Source: Ipomoea triloba (lineage: Eukaryota; Streptophyta; Magnoliopsida; Solanales; Convolvulaceae). Taken from it: DNA of 64,000 nucleotides. Below are positions 11,101-21,910 of the stretch, in pieces. Numbering within the stretch: the first letter of the stretch is position 1; each line of letters opens with the position of its first letter. Under the pieces are notes generated by a model. The model did no database searches and was not told the DNA's origin. It saw nothing but the letters and a program-made list of their open reading frames with translations. The stretch lies in NCBI RefSeq assembly GCF_003576645.1, contig NC_044919.1, positions 14,142,816-14,206,815 on the forward strand. The letters are read 5' to 3'. The translations under genes were made by a program, and so were the position numbers.

Positions 11101-12690
11101 GCCACTCCCAGCATGATGAGCCCTGGGCGATTTCCTAGCCCGCCCTTCTCAGAATCGGCCCTGATTTCAGGGGATTATAGTCTTTGGTGTTGATGAGCAT
11201 GGAACGACAGGAGAAACTTCTATAGACCGTCCAGTCCATACACTCCAGGTTTCCGATCGCCTGATGAGGGGAAGACGGGGATGTAATGCCAGTGTGAAAT
11301 CCTTCGTGTTTCCAATGTAAGTAACCATGTTGAAAGGTTCAGCTGCGATTTTAATTTGTATCAAACTTTCATGTTTTATTTCTAATTTCATTTAATTTAA
11401 TTTTCACATTTTACACAAATCTAAAGCATTATTAGAGTTGATGGTCCAATCTTTACGTGTGAATAGAAGGATCCGTTATATTTCGTATTTACATGAATCC
11501 GTTTATATTTAATGGGTCAACTCGTTAAACCTATTAATAACCTGTTCAATTCAATTTTTCTCATTTTACACAAATCTATCAAAAGCATTATTAGACTTAA
11601 TGTTAACAGGTTGACTTGTTAAGGAACCGTTATGCATGAAATTTTTATAAATTTTTGTATTTTCATAAGTCTCATTTCTAATTTTATTCAATTTATTGAA
11701 ATTCATATTTTCTCATTTTACACAAATCGAATTTTGTTTAATTTCACCCCTGTAGGCACCTTTTTTGGTGATTGTATGCTATGATTTGAATTATAAAGTA
11801 AGTTTAATAAAAGATTTTATTAAGAAAATGAAGAAAGAGAGAGTGGCGCGCCGCCAACTTAATTTGGTTTGAAATTGTGTGTGAAATTCTATTGTCATTG
11901 TTATATGGATTTTTTAGGTGTTATATGGATTTTTTATTCTTGTTTTTTTTTTATAAATAAATTTAATTGCTTAATTGTTGTTTTAGCTTTAGTACATGTT
12001 AAAAAAAATCAAGACTATTTAGCCCTTTCATGCCAACACATCCTTAGTCGTTGTGCTAAAAAATAGTTGGCACAAAAAATTTAAAAACCATCCTAAACTC
12101 ATCAGGTCTTTTCATGCCAATAGTACGTGGAGAAAGAGATAAGGAATTCTAAATTAGTGTGAATTGGAAGAAAGGAATGAATGCAATCAGCCTACAACCA
12201 AGCTAGAGCTCATGTGTTGAACTCAGGTTACCAATTTGTAAATTTTAAATAAGGTTTAAATGCATATGCTGTTAGTTAAGATGATGAAATTATATTTAAT
12301 TAGTTTCTATATATCTGCAATCAATTTTTGTTTTATCTTTTCTTCTGATTCTATCCAGTTTTAGGAGGATTATTTAGAAAGGAATTAACGTTTTTGTGAG
12401 GAAATTGAGAGTTGGATGAAAAAAAAAATATGAGCCTATTAAAAGAATTATTAGGAACATAGGGAATGCCAGTATTTGAACTAGACCAGTATAGTGGAGT
12501 CAGCCTCCGCCCTCCAGTGATTCATTGCTCAGTATCTACATAGGAAATGCCAGTATGTATTTCAGGGGATTATGGTCTTTGGTGCTCTGATGAGCGTGGA
12601 ACGGCAGGAGAAGCATAGATGGAATTGAAACAAAAGAAACTGTCAGACAATGAAATCATTCATCACACACCTTAGACCAATCATCATCAT
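11101..12690. repeat. Noncoding repeat blocks
   Basis: 11,165-11,270 (ggggattatagtctttggtg, then cagtccatacactccaggtt) recurs in part at 12,560-12,620 and fully at 31,010-31,115. 11,520-11,960 copies 9,480-9,990. 12,090-12,480 copies 30,300-30,700. No coding sequence recognised. Confidence 0.6.
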
Positions 12691-13559
12691 CAACAAGAAA
12701 TTACGAAGCTTACACTTTGTACAGGATCACAAGAAGACCACCCCACTGCTCTAAGTCTCTTTCCTTGTGCACCAAGAATTGAAGATCACTTGCCGATCAA
12801 GAAACGCAAAAGATTCTTTATTATTGATTCCAAGAAACCAGAAAATAACTCGATACAAGTAGATCACCTACCCTAATACTCTAAGTGCCCCAACAATTAA
12901 ACATCACTTGCCGATCAACAATCATCATCGTAGGGATTTTGGTAATTTGGCGGAGCTCATTGACGCTGCTTCCTCTTTCTCCCTCTCACTGTTCCCGCCA
13001 ACCAAGAAGATAAATATTGGGACGATGAGCTTATTGACGCTGCTAGCTTCCTCCCTCTCTCTCTCCCTCCCAACCAAACGCAAAAGATTGATAATTATAT
13101 ATTGGTCCCAAGAAACCACAAAATAATTCCATACAAGTAGAGGAGAAAAAGGGAGTCTTCGCCAAGAAACAGAAGGTGGTGGTGGATAAAACATCCCCAA
13201 CTGGGGCACTGGGAAATCATCACTGGATACATAAGCGCCTAAGTACAAGTGATGTCAACCTTTCATCAAGGCTTTTGCTGCCCAAAGAGGAAATTATAAA
13301 ATACGTCTTGCCTCTCATGGGTATGGAGAGATTTATAGCTTGTCAAAACAGGGATGGGTTGAGAGTCAAAATATGGGATTTAGATACTGAGTCAGAGCAT
13401 CAACTCAGCCTCAAGCAATGGAAGACTGGCAGCTTTCTTCTCAATAGCAATTGGAATACAGAGTTTGTGAAAAGGAGGAGTTTGCATGAGGGTGACACCA
13501 TCTCCATGTGTTGGGACTTTGAGAATCTAAGGTTCTTGTTCCGCAAGTTCAATGCCTAA
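12690..13559 (+). pseudogene. B3-domain gene, B3 half intact, N-terminal half disrupted
   Basis: From 13,095 to 13,559 one frame is open and ends in a full B3 domain of the At2g33720-like (DUF313) type: RLLLPKEEIIKYVLPL at about 13,270-13,320, GLRVKIWDLDTESEHQLSLK, WKTGSFLLNSNW and a C-terminal WDFENLRFLFRKF ending at 13,556. Such proteins bind DNA in the nucleus. Upstream, related words (NHHHQQEIT, KKRKRFFIIDSKKPENN) occur in other frames, and a stop at 13,092 closes the B3 frame with no ATG between it and the domain. The segment 12,770-13,135 is internally duplicated. It could be a pseudogene, or the first exon may lie elsewhere; I favour pseudogene. Confidence 0.65.
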
Positions 13560-14100
13560 TAATCTTAGAATCAAATTCAATCATTAACTAATTCCATCAA
13601 ATTTTGGTAGGATATGATCCATCTCCCTCCATATGTACTTAATTGGCTGCACCATTTTGTACTTTCCATTTGTATCAATTCATTAGTAGTAAATATTATT
13701 GACTTCATATCCTTCCAAAAAAAAATATTATTGACTTCAAATTTATTTTGCATCAGATCATTTTGTTATAGTCATAGTTCGATCTCTATATTTTCATGTA
13801 TGCAGTTTCCATTAATTGCATAAAATCTACCTCCCTTTTGATGACGAAATTATGAAATCTGGTTTCATTGTCTTTATTTTTTTTTTGCGATCAAGTGGAT
13901 GTGTTTTGAATGCGCGTTTGTTTTATTCTTATTATTTTTTAGAGAGAAATGAGATTTCTGAATTGGAAGAAGGCCGGATTTCAAGGCCGGTGTGGAGTTT
14001 TCTTTTCTTCCGTTTGTTATTTGCATGCATGGAATTGAATTCAGCTTTTCATTGTGAGATTTTTGTAGGTGTTGAATGCTTTCACTTTTATTCTAATTAG
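13560..14100 (+). other. 3' flank of the 13 kb B3 copy
   Basis: This AT-rich stretch matches, in inverted orientation, 51,785-52,353 behind the B3 pseudogene at 52.4 kb; both contain gatcaagtggatgtgttttg and tgcatgcatggaa-like words. The open frame 13,816-14,100 lies inside this shared noncoding flank and is not taken as a gene. Confidence 0.65.
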
Positions 14101-14880
14101 AGTTAATACCTATTTTGGTCCATTGACTATTGTTTAATTTAGTCATTGACTTTAGTGTTATGATGATATTAAAAATGACACTAAATTTAGTTCTTAATTA
14201 CAAAATTCGTTCAATAGCTGTTAAATTGAAGGGTAAAATGGTCAATCCATTATATTTCATCCTTTCTGCTGAAAGAAGAGAGGCGGCTTTGCTATCAGGT
14301 GAAATAAATACTTGATTAGCTTGCACTCAATGATCTTCCAGGTATTATTGTGTGCTAAACCATAAGACTATCTATATCTAAGTATCTTGCAATGATTCGA
14401 TCAATGTTAAATGGAATGGATTGGAAAATTGATATCATTTAATCAACACTAATTTAATTATGTGAAAATATGTTGATTCCTTACTTTATGTTTTGTCTCT
14501 TCTGTTTTAGAATATTGTGTTGTGTGTGGGGAAAATTCATGTACCCTTTACATGAGTCCAGACAGAATTATTACCACTGTATAAACGGACAATTTTCTTT
14601 TGCATGAAATCATCATATTAAATTAACTACTATGTTACTTTATACTTTCCATGTAAAAATACTTTTGAGTTATGTATGCGATTTAATTAATATGTAGATG
14701 GTTGTATTTGAATATTGTTTGACGATGTTATTATTTGGTAAATATTTGTTACAATTGATTTTCTTTTCAATTGAATGCATATACAGTGTTTATTTGTGGT
14801 TGCAATGCATATTTAAATGTAGAGATTTAGGAGAAAAAATATAATTTAATAAGGATCATAAAAATAAAAAGCAAAATATA
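14101..14880. other. AT-rich spacer
   Basis: No gene, RNA or clear repeat boundary seen. A short open frame at 14,130-14,315 has no recognisable features. Confidence 0.4.
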
Positions 14881-15354
14881 ATTAAAATTTAGTGGCAATT
14901 AAAAAATGTCACTGCAATTAGATAAGAAAATAATTTTAAAATAAAACATATTTTAGCGGTGGTTTTTTAACTGCCACTGCCACTTATATTTTAAGTAAAC
15001 ATTAAATTAAATATTTAGTGGTGGTTGCGTAAATGTCACTAAATCCTAAATAAAAATAATTAATTATTCGCGACAGTGAGAAACAATAAAAACCGATGGG
15101 AAATAATTGATATACAATAAAAACCGCTAGGAAATAATTGATAATACATGTGGTTGTAAAAAACCGTCGCTAAAACCTTCCTGCAACACAGTATTTAGTA
15201 TGCTTGAAAACTATTTAATACTTTAATAATTAATACTAAAATATTAAATATTAACCTAAAAACGTCTTAGAGCTTGAACAATTTAGTGTTATTTCACTCA
15301 AAAAGATGTCATTTTGAGGAAATAACCCATTTAAAAAACGAAGAGAACAATAGT

Positions 15355-15530
15355 TAATTGGCCGGCTAGGCGACCTAATCAGTGCCTAAGAGGCCTAGGC
15401 GACACTTAAGCGGCCTAGTCCGCCAGACGCCTAAATCACCGATTATGGTGATACACTAGGTGGCCGGCCAGCGCCTAGTGCCTAGGCGCTGATTAATCGG
15501 TGCCTAGGCTGGATTGTTTGCAACACTGGT
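15355..15530. repeat. GC-rich palindromic GCCTAGGCG repeat
   Basis: Short words gcctaggcg, ggcctagg and gcgcctag recur in both orientations, ending with ttgcaacactgg. It is noncoding and much richer in GC than its surroundings; it resembles a foldback-type insertion. Class not determined. Confidence 0.45.
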
Positions 15531-15604
15531 ATTTCGTTAAATTTAAATAAGTGCTGGGAAACGTACAATCGTGATGATTTGCAACTGCCACTAAATAACT
15601 TTTA

Positions 15605-16104
15605 GGGTGTGTTTGGAAAGCAGGAAAATGACTTCTGGAAAATGTTTTCCGGAAAATGAGTTATTTTCCGGAAAATGAGTTCATTTTCTGTGTTTGGATG
15701 TATTCTGGAAAATTGTCTTTGGATGTTTGGTTCATTTTCCGGAAAATAAGTGGAAAATGTATAATTATATATTTTTATTATTTTATTTAAAATATAAAAA
15801 TATTTATAATAATACAAAACTAATATTTTTATATAAGTAAAATTAAAAAAAAATTAAACTCCACTTTGGTTTCCGGCGGAAACCATACGGAAACCAAGGC
15901 CAAGGCCGACTCAGAATGTATTTTCCATGGGCGAAAAATGATTTCCGCCCATTTTGAGCGGAAGTCATTTTCCGCCAATTTGAGCCTATTTTCCCTAGTC
16001 AACGGAAATCATTTTCCGTTTACTGGGTTTTCCAAGTGAAGCCAAACATGAGAAACCCGGAAAATGATTTCCAGAAATCATTTTCCGGGTTTCCAAACAC
16101 AGCC
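15605..16104. mobile_element. Tourist-like MITE (PIF/Harbinger), 500 bp
   Basis: Begins gggtgtgtttggaaa and ends ttccaaacacagcc, near-perfect inverted ends typical of Tourist elements, with a TTA duplication on each side (15,602-15,604 and 16,105-16,107). The interior is dominated by repeated ttttccgg/ccggaaaa words, giving strong self-complementarity. No coding capacity; it would rely on a Harbinger-type transposase elsewhere. Confidence 0.88.
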
Positions 16105-16139
16105 TTAAAGTATCGTTAAATAACATATTTAGTGTAGTG

Positions 16140-16647
16140 TGCCTCCACTACTTTGCTTGTGGGGTCCTTCACGTGAACATATAGAGTCTGTTACGCTTTT
16201 GTAAACAAGAATTGAGTAGTATAGTTTTGGTTGGTCCTCAAGGTATAATGTTATGCATACAATCATAGATAAATTATGCTGAATTTGTCTGAGAACTCCC
16301 CCACTCTGCTGAATTTGTCTCCCGTTAAGGAAAACCAATACGAAATGAAACTTATCAATATCTAATTTGGATCAAATGCGAACTATGTTTCCAGTGTGTA
16401 TGTGCATATAATCACTTTTAGACTTTTTGCAGTGCAATTCTAGAGTTTTCTCCATTTTTTAACATAAGCTAGAACCAACTCCATTAAGTGTAACAAGAAG
16501 AAGGAAGAATCATATGAACATTCTAAGCGCAAGCATAAAAGGAAACAAACCAAACTGTAAGACAATGAAATCATTCATTATGCCTTAGACCTTAGACCAC
16601 CGATATAATGTTTATTTTTAGTAATACATTAATTGTTATTTTTTAAG

Positions 16648-16682
<35 letters not shown>

Positions 16683-16996
16683 TTAACTAAAAATAATCAT
16701 TGAATACATTAAAGGTATAATAAATTTTAATACTAAGAATGAATATTTATTTGTGGTTCAAAAGTATAATTTGTTGCCCAATGAAATGTGGGTTTAATGA
16801 AATGGTAGGGTTTTCAAAATTAATTTCCTAGTCCAGATGGGAGCGGGAAAATATATATCATTAACGGTTTCCTAATCCCACCAGCATTAGAATTAGGTTA
16901 TTCTAGCTATTCCCCTATATATATACATAGTTTCCTAAAATGATAACATATTTCATCGTTCACATATATACACCTACTCTAAAAATATATAGCGCA
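16140..16996 (+). promoter_or_regulatory. 5' region of the 17.0 kb ORF (copy of 7,680-8,615)
   Basis: From 16,393 the sequence is collinear with 7,680 onward, without the MITE present at 7,956. The block 16,820-16,996 with ccagatgggagcgggaaa is the conserved leader described upstream of 8,616. A TATATATA run lies at 16,917-16,925. Confidence 0.55.
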
Positions 16997-17518
16997 ATGG
17001 AGGATGAGGCTGTAGCTGCTCATCCGCACGCCGCCGCGAATCCTCCTCTCTCCGACACCGCCTCTCTTTGGTGTTCATATCCATATCAAGAACCACTCGT
17101 TCTTGATCTGCCGCCAGTGCCCATTCATCAAGAAATTACGATTGCCGCACCGCCAAGGAAAATGAAGATCATTCTGAAGTTGAAGAAAGAGATTGAAGAA
17201 ATAGTAGTTCCTGCCCCTGCGCTGGTTTCATCGTCATCAGAGAATAATTCAATGAAACTAAAGTTAGAAGTCACGAAGAGGAAGTTGGAGCAAAGGTACG
17301 GCGAAGAAGCGGAGAAGAAAGCGAAGAAGAAGATACAACGCATTGATGATTGCTCAAATCTCAAGAATCATGCACACAGTAGTAGTAAGGTGAAAGCTCG
17401 AGCTCTCGACCATGGTGATGTACGAGAAAGAGTGCTTACAAAAATGAAGAGGCTCAAGAAGAAAAATCAAAACCTGAAATCGAACTACACTTTATATTCA
17501 AACAAAACCTACATTTGA
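16997..17518 (+). CDS. Hypothetical basic protein, paralogue of the 8.6 kb ORF
   Basis: 173-codon ORF (MEDEAVAAHPH). The start is set at 16,997 by alignment with the paralogue; the frame is open further upstream but that part is 5' leader. Conserved parts: LWCSYPYQEPLVLDL, RKMKIILKLKKEIEE, a serine run, the basic KKAKKKIQR cluster and a lysine-rich tail ending LYSNKTYI. About 27 of 174 positions differ from the 8.6 kb copy, including a one-residue gap, yet both frames stay open. No B3 domain follows; sequence after the stop copies 9,141-9,260 and then diverges. Role unknown; a nuclear protein is possible from its charge. Confidence 0.55.
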   Translation: MEDEAVAAHPHAAANPPLSDTASLWCSYPYQEPLVLDLPPVPIHQEITIAAPPRKMKIILKLKKEIEEIVVPAPALVSSSSENNSMKLKLEVTKRKLEQRYGEEAEKKAKKKIQRIDDCSNLKNHAHSSSKVKARALDHGDVRERVLTKMKRLKKKNQNLKSNYTLYSNKTYI

Positions 17519-18054
17519 TCGATCCATCCATGTGGCCTGGAGTTTACATATATATGTAACCCAAGAACTACGTGCGGCAATTGATCCCAGAAAAAATCTG
17601 GAGTACGTAGGCAACCTTTAATTAGTTAATTAAAAGGTTCAGCTGCGATTTTGTATCAAACTTTATTGTATCAAATCCTAAACCCTAAACCCTAATTAAA
17701 AGGTTCAACTGCGATTTTCAGGCAGGGTCAGTCCAAACATTTTAGACGCCTGGGCGAAATTAAAAAAAGGCCCCTATATGAAAAATTAAAATTAAAATTT
17801 AATAATACTAAAAAAAATAATAATATCAAATAACATTGAAATACAATTAGAAAATTTTCAACATTAAAAAATGACCCCTATGTTGCTTGTGTGGAGTGTG
17901 CAAAATTGCAGAGGGAAATAAAGACAAAACAAATTACAAATAGAATAACAACTTACAAGTTAGAATCGACAATGGGCCCAAACCGACAAACAAAATGGTA
18001 TCGTCGATAAAAAATGCACCTACGATGAATAGAGGATTAATTTTTCACCAAAAC
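17519..18054. other. Duplicated noncoding flank with telomere-like filler
   Basis: 17,519-17,665 copies the flank behind the 8.6 kb ORF. At 17,677-17,695 lies cctaaaccctaaaccctaa, two and a half plant telomere units, followed by a second copy of aattaaaaggttcaactgcg. From 17,715 it copies the 10,070-10,330 repeat. Confidence 0.65.
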
Positions 18055-18235
18055 TATGTATTTTGGTCTCTATTGAAATTAGTGACCAATTTTTGAAGTC
18101 GTCACCTGTGGTCACTATATCCTCAGTAACTGAAGATGGGGAAGTTGGTGATGACGATGATGATTGAGTATTATACGAATTTTTATTTATAACTTTTGAA
18201 TTTTTTACTTTTCATATTTTATATTACCAGGTTCC
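18055..18235 (+). mobile_element. Deletion derivative of the CACTA element at 33 kb
   Basis: 18,058-18,130 matches the left subterminal region at 33,090-33,165 (attagtgaccaatttttgaa), and 18,132-18,225 directly continues with the 3' end of the TNP2 gene as at 37,371-37,450 (gatgatgattgagtattat, including the same stop codon). About 4.2 kb between these two points is missing. No intact CACTAC end remains. It supports the idea that both parts belong to one element lineage. Confidence 0.75.
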
Positions 18236-18796
18236 TGCAGGTGGACTTTTCATTGAAAGCTGCTTATTGCATGCCCAAAAACAAAGATAGGCAGGTAAAT
18301 CAAGCTCGTAGAAGTTAACTGCCATGAGAGAGACGATTGCCACCCCCACTGACCAATAGAAAACTGCACGCAAAGTTCACCTCTTTTCAGTCTTCAAACG
18401 GTGATTCCGGGGTTGTATGGAATGTGTCTCATCCAAGAATTTTGCAAACATGGTGTAATTCGAGTATGGATCTGAGTCCAAGGTTTTTAATAAGGGACTT
18501 GAGTCCTCTATGTTAGGGTTTTTTTTGGCTTTTTGGTCTCCTCCATTCCTCTCTCTAGAGACTCTCCCCTCTTTCTAAATTATCATTCCTGATTAAGCAA
18601 TAAAAGAGGTGGGTTGGAGCTAATTTATGGTTCATATTATTTCCATACAATTGAATACATGGGGAGATTATTTCATATCATCAATAATGCGCATAATTTA
18701 TTAACTACAGTCACATAATATGTTAACTGCATATTACATACATGTAGTACATTTAACATATTATTTGTTTGTAGTAAACAAATTATGCACCTTCAA

Positions 18797-18869
<73 letters not shown>
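18236..18869. other. Unassigned sequence ending in a long (TA)n tract
   Basis: No gene recognised. A TA microsatellite occupies about 18,804-18,869; open frames crossing it encode only alternating Tyr-Ile and are artefacts. Confidence 0.5.
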
Positions 18870-18872
<3 letters not shown>

Positions 18873-19228
18873 GTGACTTCATATGAGACAACACCTTCCC
18901 GTGAGACAGTGCAACCACGTGAGTGCACAGAGTCTACTTCACGAATGCACACACCCTACACTGTGTGCACTCATGTAGGCTAAGTGCATACACTTTAGAC
19001 TGTGTGCATTCACGTTGTCGCATATCTGTCTCGCGTGTGTATATATATATATATATATATATAGGGGTGACTTCATATGAGACAACACCTTCCCGTGAGA
19101 CAGTGCAACAACGTGAGTGCACAGAGTCTACTTCACGAATGCACACACCCTAAACTGTGTGCACTCATGTAGGCTAAGTGCATACACTTTAGACTGTGTG
19201 CATTCACGTTGTCGCATATCTGTCTCAC

Positions 19229-19233
<5 letters not shown>
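18870..19233. repeat. Tandem pair of 170 bp TA-bounded cassettes
   Basis: Two units, 18,870-19,039 and 19,064-19,233, each start ggggtgacttcatatgagac and end near tctgtctcRcgtgtg, separated and flanked by TA tracts. They differ at about three positions. CGTGAGACAG near the left end recurs inverted near the right end. Noncoding. Confidence 0.8.
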
Positions 19234-19262
<29 letters not shown>

Positions 19263-19439
19263 CCACCTAATTTATTAATGAACACAATATATTAATAGTA
19301 GACACATAATATTTGGACTACGCCACACAAAATATGTAAGATAGACCTGATCTATTTTATAATAATTGGTGGGTGACCTCCCCAAACAGTGAATTTGACA
19401 TCCTGCCTTGCATCCATTTGGGCTGATTTTTCTTTTTAG

Positions 19440-19476
<37 letters not shown>

Positions 19477-19599
19477 TAATTTACATTTTCAATCAAAATA
19501 TATTTTTCTTAAACATATTCCAATGTATCATAAAACACAGATAAGTATTCATCCCGTACCCAACAAACTAGAATATAATAATTCTTCACATTTAACCAT

Positions 19600-19800
19600 C
19601 AAAGTAGAGGAGGAGGGAGTTGGCAAGATACAGAAGGCAGATAAAACCCCAACTGAGCAACGCCTGATCTGTAAGTGGGAAATCACTGGATAAATAAGAG
19701 GCTAAGTTCAAGTGAGGTGAACGTTTCATCAAGGCTATTGCTGTCCAAATAGGAGATCAGAATATAGTGAGGTGAGAACGGCAACTATTGCACCCATAAA
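19600..19800 (+). pseudogene. B3-family remnant (copy B), B3 domain deleted
   Basis: Collinear with 1,730-2,160 (shared agtagaggagg, tcatcaaggctattgctg), but the stretch equivalent to 1,872-2,105, which encodes most of the B3 domain, is missing: sequence passes directly from the LLLPK-equivalent to the block after the C-terminus. Clearly nonfunctional. Confidence 0.7.
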
Positions 19801-20187
19801 AAAAGTGCAAAGAATTTTGTAGTGCCAGGGTGGGGCATCAATTGTGCTGATAAAGCTGGTGGTTAGGATCTTTAATTTAATTTGTACATTGGCTTTCTGC
19901 CATTAAGACCACTTTTGGTCTGTTCTACTTAAGGGCATTTTGATTAATGGAAAGTTTATTTATTTATTTATTTTTGAAAAAATGATTAACTAACTCAAGT
20001 TTTGGTAAGATTTCATTAGCATGAATTGATTACTCAATAATATTTGCTTATATCACCTATTTAAAATCTATTTTAATTTGGTTATAGTTATAACTTATAA
20101 TTCTCCACTAGTACGTATTTCATCGGCATGGTTGGAGTTATGTTATTTTTAGTGTGTCAAGTGGCACCACTAATATTTTGTTTCTCA
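19801..20187. repeat. Noncoding half of local duplication (copy B, left part)
   Basis: Collinear with about 2,160-2,596. It ends at the TTATC target duplication of copia-2; the remainder of the copy resumes at 27,708. Confidence 0.75.
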
Positions 20188-20192
20188 TTATC

Positions 20193-21189
20193 TATTGGAG
20201 AAATTTCGGGTAAGAGGAGAAAACAGGAGAGGAAATGAGATCTTCAGGCGTGATATCACTTTCCTATAAGCTTTTAATCTTTCCTCTATGAAAGCAACGA
20301 GGTATCAAGATTAAATCTTATGGAATACAAGAAGATGGAAACAGAGTTCTTAGGTTGCTTTGATAAGAACTTACTGGAGAGTTATTGTACTGTGATATAT
20401 CAAGATATCATGCAAAATAAGCAAAATAATTGCGTGTTTGATCAGATGACACTCCTAGAATTTATAGAGATAAATTCTAACTGTTAGGAGCAGTTACTGG
20501 AAGTTTATACCAGTTTTAAAACCAACTTCCAAAGATATATATGAAATATATATCTGATTTTAGATTAGTGTATGTAGGATTATCTTAGTATGCATGAAAA
20601 TATAATTCAAACAATTATATAATTACTTTAATATTTCAAAGCATGAGTACATGCCATTATGAAATAATCAAAGTGAAGTCACATGCACAGTAATAATCTC
20701 ACTACCTAATTCGAGAGGTAAAAGGCTCTTACGTAACAATAATCTTACGTAAAAATAACAAGCAATATATATTAATGACTTTAATGCATTTTATCCATGC
20801 AAAAATGCCACGTAATATATTAACCAAAAAGGGCAGTAAAAGGTGCATCACCTTTGATGAAGACATAACCCAATTTCCATGCATGTCTTTTTGCTTAGCT
20901 AGACATCACCCTCGAGAGATACAACACCATTATATTCGAGAGATAAAATGCAGTACGCAGATTGCCTTCGAGACATTGTTTCCACGCGGACCTGCGAGAC
21001 ATCGTTTTCCGGAACTAATCTCTCGTGCGAACTGACCTCTCGATGCATCTCTCGCAATCTCTCGAACATCCCAAAACCATCTCTACCAAACTAAATAATA
21101 TTTATTACTGCACAACTCCAAAACATCATTTAAGCTTTCATGGTAGACATCTGAACCATTAATCTCCATTACTATATAAATATCCAACA
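20193..21189 (-). repeat. Copia-2 3' LTR
   Basis: 997 bp, very similar to the right LTR (997 versus 1,007 bp; scattered substitutions and small indels). It contains several CTCTCG/CGAGAG words near 20,930-21,060. Confidence 0.92.
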
Positions 21190-21668
21190 ATCCTCCTCTA
21201 TTTATATAGTAAATATTGTACCAAGATAAATCCAAAACTCATGCATAAATGAAAGTGTCTTAAAGATTGAACTTTCACTTAGTATAATACGCGATACATC
21301 AATAAACATGACACTATTGAAGAAATGTAGTCTCTTTGAAGAAATGTAGGTAAAATACACACAAGTTTTACAGTCACAATACTCAATAAACTTGACACTA
21401 TTGAAGGCCATGTGTCCGTATCCTTTCATGAACATATCCAAGCCAAAACCCAAAGCTCTTTGAAGCGGCCACACCTCATGTTCACATAGGCTAATCTTTA
21501 CATTCATGCCATGCACCAATCATTTTCTCAAAATATTAGTTAAGAGTAAGACTCATCCCTATAACAATGCAGACCAAGTACTGACTTTAGGGATACCTTT
21601 TATTTAGTACTTGCAGCCAATTAATGAAGTACTCATCAATCATTGAACACAAGACCTAACGTTATAAC

Positions 21669-21910
21669 TTAGGCGTGAGTTGTGATTTCCTTCACCTCTC
21701 GACTAGATGCGGGTTTTAAACCTATCCCTTCCGATGTTTTTAACACCATGTCCCTTGCCAAGGCTTTAGTAAATGGATCCGCTAAATTGAACCGGGACAG
21801 TACAAAGTCAAGTGCTACAACACCATTAATTAGGAGCTCTCGCACATAGCTATGTCGCATGCCTATGTGCCTTGACTTGCCATTATAAACATTGCCTATA
21901 CAATAATTCA
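21669..21910 (-). pseudogene. Copia-2 RNase H, C-terminal fragment
   Basis: Encodes VYNGKSRHIGMRHSYVRELL and NLADPFTKAL, the conserved end of copia RNase H, in frame to a stop at 21,669. The central catalytic part of the domain is missing at the junction with the 21,911 insertion. Confidence 0.88.

Larger units (their letters stand above)
14880..16139. mobile_element. CACTA-like nonautonomous remnant (right end at 16,139)
   Basis: Many subterminal words of the form tagtggca / tgccactaaa occur at 14,890-15,060 and 15,585-15,600, and the sequence ends agtgtagtg at 16,139, the inverse of the CACTAC terminus of CACTA transposons. No matching CACTAC left end was found, so the left limit is a guess. 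It is interrupted by a Tourist-like MITE (15,605-16,104). No transposase coding sequence. Confidence 0.5.

Noticed and set aside
13614..14100. ORFs behind the 13 kb B3 copy as separate genes
   Set aside because: They fall in a 3' flank also present behind the 52 kb copy, with no conserved reading frame.
18720..19153. ORFs of alternating Tyr-Ile on both strands
   Set aside because: They only translate TA microsatellites; no start context, homology or conservation.
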